DNA of 12,099 nt from CBFHWY01 sp965659675. Its GTDB lineage: Bacteria; Bacteroidota; Bacteroidia; Flavobacteriales_G; Salibacteraceae. The notes under the pieces are model-generated. The model saw only the letters and a list, made by a program, of their open reading frames with translations, was not told the DNA's origin and ran no database searches. Positions 6,606 through 12,099 of this stretch are shown here, piece by piece (position 1 is the stretch's first letter; the number at the start of each line of letters is the position of its first letter). The DNA lies in the NCBI GenBank assembly GCA_965659675.1, contig CBFHWY010000078.1, forward strand, positions 1 through 12,099, given 5' to 3'. The translations under genes were made by a program, and so were the position numbers.

Positions 6606-8276
6606 TTAAGCTTTTAAAAATTGAAAATACGATTTAAGTGTTTGTGCGCTGATGTCTGAATCAATAAATACCTCAAGTACAACAGCTCGCTCATAAAGCG
6701 GTTCAAAGAATTTTGGGAGTGCATCTTGTAGTTCCTCCTGATTGGCGGCACTCATATACTCCATGTTTGATCTTTCGGCGATCTCTTTGGCCGTGAATTG
6801 ATGTGGTGATTCCAAATACTCTTTTCCCTTTTCAAGCTTTTCTGGCCCTTCAATGATCTTAAATATATTGCCACCTCCGTTGTTGATCACGATCACTCTC
6901 AGCTTGTTTGAGACATATTTATTAAGGAATGCATTGCTATCGTAATGAAATGCAACATCGCCAGTGATCAATAAAGTGGGTAAGTCTGAATACGCACTGG
7001 CCCCAACTGCCGTGCTGCTACAGCCATCAATTCCACTGGTTCCGCGGTTTCCAAATTGTGGATTAGATCTACTGGCTTCAAAAAGTTGTGCATAACGGAC
7101 CACCGTACTATTGCCCATTTGAATTTCATGATCTTCAGGTACCTGATCAAGGATCTCCTCAAAGACCTTCATATCGGAGTACTCACACTCAGCCATAAAG
7201 TTTTGGTGCGCCTCTTTTTTCCTTTCGGAGAGATCTAACCACGATTTACGATAATTTCCGTCCTTCAAATCCCAAAATGCCATCTTCTGCACAAAGTCCG
7301 CTTCGGGAAGTACGATACGGTGTGTAAGCGCATTAAAAGTATCTTCCAGAGCATTTCCTGCTTTTACCTGCCAGTGATATCTGGGTTTGTTCTTTCTCAA
7401 AAAAGCCTTGATCTTTTTAGAGATGAGAATCTCCCCAAAGGTAATGAGAAGGTCAGGCTGCAAAATTTCATGATCTGGTACATGATCTATGACTCGATCG
7501 ATGCAGTTGATGAATTGGTCTCCATGGGTGTTAGAAAGACTTTCACTCATAATGCTCACCCCCGGATGCATTTGAACGATCTTGTTTAAGGATTCGGTGA
7601 GTGTATGTACGGGATGCATCTGGCCAATAAGGATCAGAATTCTTTCAGACTCATGCCATAACTGACGCAGTTCATCTTCTTGTTGCGCTCCCAGGGAGTA
7701 TCCCTGAATCTTTTGGATCTGCTTGATCTCAAATGCTGAATCGGGTCGTCCATAAAGCGGCTCATCCAGGGGGATGTTGATATGAACAGGTCCAGCTTTT
7801 GATTCTGAAGCTGCAATAATGGCTTCATTCAAGATGCGCATTGCATGATCGTGATGTTCTTGTTTTGAAAGATCCTGGGGCAGTTCAAAGGAGGCCTTAA
7901 TGTAATTTCGAAAAACATCCGTCTGGCGAATACTCTGTCCTTCTTGCTGATCTATCCATCGTGATGGGCGATCGGCAGTAAGAACGATCATTGGAATACC
8001 CTGATAGTATGCTTCTGAGATCGCCGGGGCATAATTGAGTGCAGCACTCCCGGATGTGCAGCAGATAATGCCCGGCTTTCTGCTTTGTTGAGCAATACCC
8101 AAAGCGAAAAAGGCAGCGCTGCGTTCATCCATGATACTATAGGTTCGATAAAAATCTGAGTCTTGAAAAGCTTCAACAAGCGGAGCATTTCTGGATCCTG
8201 GCGAGATCACTACCTGATCCAATCCACATCTTTCAAAGATCTGGAAGGCATTTTTAAGATTCACTGATGCATCCAT
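6606..8276 (-). CDS. menD: 2-succinyl-5-enolpyruvyl-6-hydroxy-3-cyclohexene-1-carboxylate synthase (MenD)
   Basis: MenD is a thiamine-diphosphate enzyme that joins 2-oxoglutarate, after decarboxylation, to isochorismate, giving SEPHCHC. The N-terminal pyrimidine domain has VISPGSRNAPL and the catalytic glutamate in MDERSAAFF (about residue 51 from the ATG). The C-terminal pyrophosphate domain has GNRGTSGIDGCSSTAVGAS and the Mg-ThDP motif starting LLITGDVAFHYDSNAF and ending VINNGGGNIFKI. At 556 aa it is full length (E. coli 556). I chose the ATG at 8276. A TTG three codons upstream (8285) is also possible: a GAGG lies 8 nt before the TTG, while only a GGA lies 4 nt before the ATG. About 40 nt separate it from the menF stop, the largest gap inside the operon, and I see no terminator or clear promoter there. 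Confidence 0.95.
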   Translation of the reverse strand: MDASVNLKNAFQIFERCGLDQVVISPGSRNAPLVEAFQDSDFYRTYSIMDERSAAFFALGIAQQSRKPGIICCTSGSAALNYAPAISEAYYQGIPMIVLTADRPSRWIDQQEGQSIRQTDVFRNYIKASFELPQDLSKQEHHDHAMRILNEAIIAASESKAGPVHINIPLDEPLYGRPDSAFEIKQIQKIQGYSLGAQQEDELRQLWHESERILILIGQMHPVHTLTESLNKIVQMHPGVSIMSESLSNTHGDQFINCIDRVIDHVPDHEILQPDLLITFGEILISKKIKAFLRKNKPRYHWQVKAGNALEDTFNALTHRIVLPEADFVQKMAFWDLKDGNYRKSWLDLSERKKEAHQNFMAECEYSDMKVFEEILDQVPEDHEIQMGNSTVVRYAQLFEASRSNPQFGNRGTSGIDGCSSTAVGASAYSDLPTLLITGDVAFHYDSNAFLNKYVSNKLRVIVINNGGGNIFKIIEGPEKLEKGKEYLESPHQFTAKEIAERSNMEYMSAANQEELQDALPKFFEPLYERAVVLEVFIDSDISAQTLKSYFQFLKA

Positions 8277-8317
8277 CGGTTCCAAAGATACAACCTCAAT
8301 TTTGGCTTAATGTTGAA

Positions 8318-9274
8318 TTAAAGAAGATCCAACAAAGTTTTGGCTTTTAGTTCGGTTTCATTCCATTCATCATGGGCAACTGAATCTTTAGTGATACCCC
8401 CTCCCAGGTATAATCGGAGTCCATTTGATCCGATCTGCATGGAACGCAGATTCACAAAGGCATCTATCTTATCGCCTTGATAATATCCGATATAAGAACT
8501 GTAAAGGCCTCTCGCACCTAACTCATTACTCATTATCCAGTTTAGCGAGAGCTCTTTTGGGACCCCACATACTGCTGGTGTAGGGCTTAGTTGATCCAGG
8601 AGTGCGAGTGTGTCTTTGGCATAAGAAAAGCTGATATCTGTTCTTAGATGATCCACGGGGCCAGCATTCGTGCTGTAAGGACCATTCAGTTCAATATCTG
8701 TAGCTCCAGAAGCTTCAAGTAATTCGTTGATATAATCCGTAACAATTTGTTGCTCCTCCTTTTCTTTAGGCTTCCATTCTCCCTTTCCTGCAGCTTTCGT
8801 TCCAGCTAAAGACACCGTATGAAAATTCTTGTTCCCACCCCTGATCAATATTTCGGGACTCGCTCCTATCCATATCCCAAAACGTTCTGATTTCAATGCG
8901 TAAATAAAGGCTTTAGGGTAGCCTTGCCTTAGATTGGTGAGAAGATGATTGATATTGATTTCCTGAACTGGATGATGGCTTTTTCGGGAGAAAACGACCT
9001 TCTTTAGTTCCGATGTATCAAGCAAGTTGATCAAGGAATCAAGTTTAGACAGGTATGCCTCTTTTGAGAGGACAGACTCCTCAAGTGCATTAAAAGTCCA
9101 GGAGATGACAGGTAGCTCATGCAGCTTTCTAGCTTTGGCTTTTATGACATATGCCTTTTGGTCTTCAAAGGCTTTGTAAACGAAACCAAAATCAGAACCA
9201 GACAATTGATCTTCAGCCCCTTTAATGAACTGAAAGTACCTTTGATCCGGTAAGCTGAAATAAACCTCTGCCAT
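8318..9274 (-). CDS. menF: Isochorismate synthase (MenF), short form
   Basis: MenF converts chorismate to isochorismate, the committed step to menaquinone. This is a chorismate-binding (MenF/EntC/TrpE-like) protein. KKVVFSRK (91-98) holds the lysine at the position of the water-activating lysine of MenF/EntC. SLAGTKAAGKGEWKPKEKEE (155-174), HLRTDIS, LSPTPAVCGVPK (229-240), ARGLYSSYIGYYQGD and YLGGGITKDSVAHDEWNE complete the active-site signatures. At 318 aa it is much shorter than E. coli MenF (431 aa); the catalytic half is intact and the loss is from the N-terminal beta domain. The ATG at 9274 is the only plausible start. It lies 11 nt after a strong terminator hairpin that follows the upstream adhesin gene. 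EntC (siderophore) function is possible from the fold alone, but the first position in a men operon makes MenF the clear choice. Confidence 0.93.
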   Translation of the reverse strand: MAEVYFSLPDQRYFQFIKGAEDQLSGSDFGFVYKAFEDQKAYVIKAKARKLHELPVISWTFNALEESVLSKEAYLSKLDSLINLLDTSELKKVVFSRKSHHPVQEININHLLTNLRQGYPKAFIYALKSERFGIWIGASPEILIRGGNKNFHTVSLAGTKAAGKGEWKPKEKEEQQIVTDYINELLEASGATDIELNGPYSTNAGPVDHLRTDISFSYAKDTLALLDQLSPTPAVCGVPKELSLNWIMSNELGARGLYSSYIGYYQGDKIDAFVNLRSMQIGSNGLRLYLGGGITKDSVAHDEWNETELKAKTLLDLL

Positions 9275-9318
9275 ATATAAAAAGAAAACCCCGAAACTAG
9301 TGCTTAGTTCCGGGGTTT
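9275..9318 (-). terminator. Rho-independent terminator of the adhesin gene
   Basis: Read on the minus strand, the arms 9318-9305 and 9299-9286 form a 14-bp stem: AAACCCCG pairs with CGGGGTTT, one G-U wobble follows (9310/9294), then AACTA pairs with TAGTT, around a 5-nt loop AGCAC. The tract TCTTTTTATAT follows at once. The wobble pair becomes an A-C mismatch if read on the plus strand, and no T-run follows on that side, so the structure is directional. It starts about 21 nt after the stop of the adhesin gene and ends 11 nt before the menF ATG. Confidence 0.88.
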
Positions 9319-9339
9319 AAAAACTTTAATGAAGTAATT

Positions 9340-12099
9340 CTATCTAACCAGCTGAACTTTACTCAAGGCCGTTTTCTCGCCTGAGATCAATTGGATCATA
9401 TAGATCCCTTCAGCTTGATTGGTCAGGTCTACTTCAAGGTTTTCACCCTGATAGTTATTGATCAGATTAGTTCCAACCACTCTTCCCGTTGCATCCATTA
9501 CTGTGATCTCAACAGTTTCACCTGAGAGCTCAGTAGCCGAGATGGAAACTTTGCCATTTGTTGGATTAGGGAATACCTTCAATGAGCTTCCTACTGTGTT
9601 TTGAACGATTCCTACAGATAGATTCTCGATCTCAACATCTGCAGAGTCTAAACATCCCTGCGCATCTTCGACCACAATTCTGTAGTTTCCGTTCGCAGCA
9701 TCGTTCAAGGTTGTTGTCGTTGCTCCAGCTATATCTGTCACAGTTAAACCACTGATGGTTCTCCACTGGTAATTTGCATACGGTGTATTCGCACCAGTGA
9801 TCACAGCATCAACATCTGTGTCGCCATCACCAGCAGGACCGTAGGTTACCTGGAAGTCAACGTCCATTGATTCAGGTCCATCTACGCTAGCCTGAGCTAC
9901 CTTGATACATCCTGCAGCATCAACAACATTCACACTGTAGTTACCAACTGGCAATCCAGTTTGACTAGAGTCTTGTGAACCGTTGTTCCAGCTATACTGG
10001 AATGGAGCAGTACCTCCTGTAACAGTTACACTAACTGAACCAAGGTCTTCACTACAAGTTACAGTTGAACCCGTTCCTGCTACCGTTGGGGCATTTGGAT
10101 CGATCAAAGTAACTGAAGCTGTTCTAACACAACCCAAAGAATCAGTCACTGTAACATCGTAAGTTCCTGTTGAAAGGTTGATGTTGTTCATTTGGTTCTG
10201 TCCATTAGACCAGAAGTAAGAGTAAGGAGAAACACCGCCAGTAGCTGTTGCCACAGCGCGGCCATCATTGGCTCCACAATTACTTGGATTAGATGAAGAA
10301 TTCGTATTCACGAATAAAGTGTCTGGGTCCACAACAGTAATTGAAATAGTTGCAGAACAGTTTGAACTGTCTGTTACAGTTACGCTATACGTACCAGCAC
10401 TTAATGAGTTCAACATATCAGTAGTTGAACCACCACCTTGCCAAGAGTATGTGTATTGTGGAATTCCTTCGTCTACATTCACCATGGCAACACCATCAGC
10501 ATCTCCATTACATGTTGGAGGCGTATATGCGCCACTGATCACAGGATTCTTTCCTAATACCAATGTCGTTTGTGAGCGCTCACAACCATAGGCATCGGTA
10601 ATGGTAACGTCGTATTCACCACCAGCCAGACCGCCGATAGAGTCACCCATCATTCCATTATCCCAGTTGTAAGAATAAGGAGCCAGTGTTCCAGATGCTG
10701 TTCCCACGATCTGTCCATCACTTCCACCACATGTGGCATCTGTAACATTTGCCGTGAATTGGATAGGATCTCTTTCCAATACCTGTACAGAATCTGAATA
10801 GCTACAGCTACTTTCATCCGTTACTGTCAAATTGTATACACCTTGAGTAGATACCTGTATACTATCTTGTGCGCTACCATTACCCCAGGTAAGGGTTTCC
10901 CAGTTTCCACCAGCCTTCAGGAATACTGAAGAGTTATTACAGTAGTAAGCGGTATCACTAAACAGATTTCGTTTTGCTAATCTTCCAAAGTTTGGTCTCA
11001 ACAACCAACGACCATCAGCAATATTAGAAGGTGATGTTTTAAGATCAATCCAGGAGCTGTCTACCACATTTCTGTAATAAGTTTCATTCGAGTCTGTTTG
11101 AACTCCTAATGTATATCCCAAACTCATGTTCGTTGGGTTCAATTGATAGATACCAACCATATATGTTCCAGGGTCCAACACAAGACCATCCTCACAGCCA
11201 ATCAAAAGGCTATACCATGATCCAGTGGTATTTGTAATAGTAAGCGTACGAGAAGAATCTATTCTATTCCAGTACATACCATTTCCATATGGATAATTAT
11301 TTTGACCTGCAGATGCTGTATCTGACTCATATATATATGCCTTCAAAGAAACTCCCTGTCCTGGTCCATCTAGATAGAAACTTACAGAGGTTAAAGTATC
11401 CGATGCAACCAGTTCAAATTTATGTCCGAACTCACCCGTACCAACGTTGAATCCGGCTCCACCTGTAACCGAACTGTCGTCGATAGCATAAACTGAATCG
11501 CTAATCGCAAATGAGAAACGAGCAGTATCATTGACATTCACGGTGTCGAGTTGATCCATCGATATTATCGCTTCTGCTTCATAATTAGCAGCGGAAGTCG
11601 GAACAAAAGGCAATGGAAAAGCGATTGTCGTGTCCTGTTGGCTTAGTAGAGTATCTACAGAGAAACTATCTACGTATGTTGAAGGTGTAATTGTGAGATC
11701 AACTGTTACCCCAGTAATCGTGGAGTCACCATTTCCCTTAGCTGTTGCTTCAAAGGTCATAGCTTGAGCCTGTGACAGTGGGATTTGATTAAAGGTCCCA
11801 CTAGTTGATTGCAGATTTGAAACACCAGCATCATAAGGAGCAACAATATAATCATATGTAATGGTCACATAAGCATTTGAATTACCATTACAAATGGTGT
11901 TAACTCCTGCTCCGGCAAAAAAACTGAAACCAATTGTCCCATCTGCTGCCCAGTTGGAAATATCACCGACTGGAATCGTAAAAGTTCTTGAGCCATAAGT
12001 AGAACTACACTGACCAGTTGCGTTCGAACGACCAATTACGGTGCCCGTTTCGTCAAATAGGTCATAATACTCTATAGACACAGTATTAAGATCCCCTCG
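9340..12099 (-). CDS. SprB-repeat adhesin-like T9SS surface protein (5'-truncated by window edge)
   Basis: The frame stays open to the right edge, so the N-terminus and any signal peptide are missing. Residues count from the GTG codon at 12081, which need not be the real start. Residues 1-80 are an unassigned beta-rich segment with two Cys (25, 64). About 82-195 resembles a CARDB-type domain (APYDAGVSNLQSTSGTF onward). About 198-368 is a beta domain that opens VYAIDDSS and closes GRWLLRPNFGRL. About 374-435 is a Cys-bracketed Ig-like unit. About 448-822 hold five SprB-type repeats. Residues 834-913 are a T9SS sorting domain (LKVFPNPTNGKVSI, EITVMDATGRVVG, EGIYMIQL, terminus KVQLVR). This architecture suggests a T9SS-exported, cell-surface filamentous adhesin of the gliding-motility/SprB type. 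The ligand is unknown and a role in gliding is only inferred. A terminator follows the gene. Confidence 0.9.
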   Translation of the reverse strand, partial: RGDLNTVSIEYYDLFDETGTVIGRSNATGQCSSTYGSRTFTIPVGDISNWAADGTIGFSFFAGAGVNTICNGNSNAYVTITYDYIVAPYDAGVSNLQSTSGTFNQIPLSQAQAMTFEATAKGNGDSTITGVTVDLTITPSTYVDSFSVDTLLSQQDTTIAFPLPFVPTSAANYEAEAIISMDQLDTVNVNDTARFSFAISDSVYAIDDSSVTGGAGFNVGTGEFGHKFELVASDTLTSVSFYLDGPGQGVSLKAYIYESDTASAGQNNYPYGNGMYWNRIDSSRTLTITNTTGSWYSLLIGCEDGLVLDPGTYMVGIYQLNPTNMSLGYTLGVQTDSNETYYRNVVDSSWIDLKTSPSNIADGRWLLRPNFGRLAKRNLFSDTAYYCNNSSVFLKAGGNWETLTWGNGSAQDSIQVSTQGVYNLTVTDESSCSYSDSVQVLERDPIQFTANVTDATCGGSDGQIVGTASGTLAPYSYNWDNGMMGDSIGGLAGGEYDVTITDAYGCERSQTTLVLGKNPVISGAYTPPTCNGDADGVAMVNVDEGIPQYTYSWQGGGSTTDMLNSLSAGTYSVTVTDSSNCSATISITVVDPDTLFVNTNSSSNPSNCGANDGRAVATATGGVSPYSYFWSNGQNQMNNINLSTGTYDVTVTDSLGCVRTASVTLIDPNAPTVAGTGSTVTCSEDLGSVSVTVTGGTAPFQYSWNNGSQDSSQTGLPVGNYSVNVVDAAGCIKVAQASVDGPESMDVDFQVTYGPAGDGDTDVDAVITGANTPYANYQWRTISGLTVTDIAGATTTTLNDAANGNYRIVVEDAQGCLDSADVEIENLSVGIVQNTVGSSLKVFPNPTNGKVSISATELSGETVEITVMDATGRVVGTNLINNYQGENLEVDLTNQAEGIYMIQLISGEKTALSKVQLVR
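9343..9582 (-). other. T9SS C-terminal sorting domain of the adhesin
   Basis: The last 80 residues match the Por secretion C-terminal sorting pattern: a start at LKVFPNPTNG, a central strand ITVMDATGRVV, then GIYMIQLISG and a basic end KVQLVR. In this family the domain is recognised by the type IX translocon and usually cleaved by PorU during surface attachment. That mechanism is family knowledge and not shown here. Confidence 0.85.
9616..10740 (-). repeat. Array of five SprB-type protein repeats
   Basis: Units of about 74-85 residues repeat within the adhesin. The pattern is a first Cys (TC or NC), then PYSYxWxNG, a turn, G(T/E/N)Y(D/S)VTVTD, and a second Cys (xGC). The Cys pairs are 451/500, 524/575, 602/651 and 676/725 (counting from the GTG at 12081), always 49-51 apart. 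The second Cys recurs every 74-76 residues. The fifth unit keeps the second Cys (810) but lacks the first. A more diverged Ig-like unit with Cys 381/426 precedes the array. The units are similar as protein but clearly diverged from each other, so this is an old tandem duplication and not a recent DNA repeat. Confidence 0.85.

Larger units (their letters stand above)
2812..9274 (-). other. Menaquinone biosynthesis operon menF-D-B-A-C-E
   Basis: Six minus-strand genes run in one direction with gaps of about 41, 2, 3 and 1 nt and a final 19-nt overlap. They supply six enzymes of the classical o-succinylbenzoate pathway from chorismate to demethylmenaquinone. The order resembles the E. coli cluster menF-D-H-B-C-E, except that menH is absent between menD and menB and menA is inserted between menB and menC. 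Tight spacing and lack of internal terminators imply one transcript (inference). No clear Bacteroidota-type promoter (TTTG near -33, TAnnTTTG near -7) could be placed upstream of menF. Confidence 0.88.

Noticed and set aside
7320..7589. Plus-strand reading frame of 89 codons opposite menD
   Set aside because: It is fully inside the conserved menD coding sequence and shows no protein-like features.
9286..9318. Terminator acting on the plus strand as well
   Set aside because: On the plus strand the stem has an A-C mismatch, is followed by an A-run rather than a T-run, and no plus-strand gene ends there.
9286..9330. Possible men promoter in the terminator region (TAGTTTCG as a -7 element, TTTTT upstream)
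   Set aside because: It differs from the Bacteroidota TAnnTTTG consensus, lies within the hairpin stem, and T-rich matches are expected by chance in such sequence.
10268..10591. Plus-strand reading frame of 107 codons inside the adhesin gene
   Set aside because: It lies opposite the SprB-type repeats, whose Val/Thr/Ser-rich codons leave the complementary frame free of stops. The translation has no recognisable domain and the minus-strand reading is strongly supported.
1..12099. Mobile element, defence system or biosynthetic cluster hidden between the genes
   Set aside because: No transposase, integrase, nuclease, toxin or terminal repeats are seen, and nearly all sequence is accounted for by recognisable genes.

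Overview
The window is a stretch of Bacteroidota chromosome. Two proteins carry type IX secretion (T9SS/Por) C-terminal sorting domains, one of them has SprB-type adhesin repeats, the genes are tightly packed and mostly lack Shine-Dalgarno sequences, and the six menaquinone genes form one compact operon. Finer placement (Flavobacteriales versus Cytophagales or related) cannot be settled from this sequence.

Layout. Positions 1-1799 (+) hold the 3' part of a gene for a secreted T9SS protein that runs off the left edge. It overlaps by 8 nt the start of an RluA/RluD-family 23S rRNA pseudouridine synthase gene (1792-2823, +). That gene meets the minus-strand men operon tail to tail with a 12-nt overlap. 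The operon reads leftward from 9274 to 2812 in the order menF-menD-menB-menA-menC-menE. It covers chorismate to isochorismate (MenF), SEPHCHC (MenD), OSB (MenC), OSB-CoA (MenE), DHNA-CoA (MenB) and prenylation of DHNA (MenA). MenH, a DHNA-CoA thioesterase and the final methyltransferase MenG/UbiE are not encoded here. Upstream of menF, also on the minus strand, is a large adhesin-like T9SS protein with SprB-type repeats (9340 to the right edge, N-terminus missing). A strong minus-strand intrinsic terminator lies between it and menF.

There is no noncoding stretch longer than about 65 bp, and no tRNA, rRNA, CRISPR array, insertion sequence or phage gene. The region looks like ordinary core metabolism flanked by surface-protein genes, and I see no convincing novel system. 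The points most worth a second look are the terminator placed 11 nt before the menF start codon, the TTG starts of menA and menC directly behind the preceding stop codons, and a domain shared by the two T9SS proteins on either side of the men operon.
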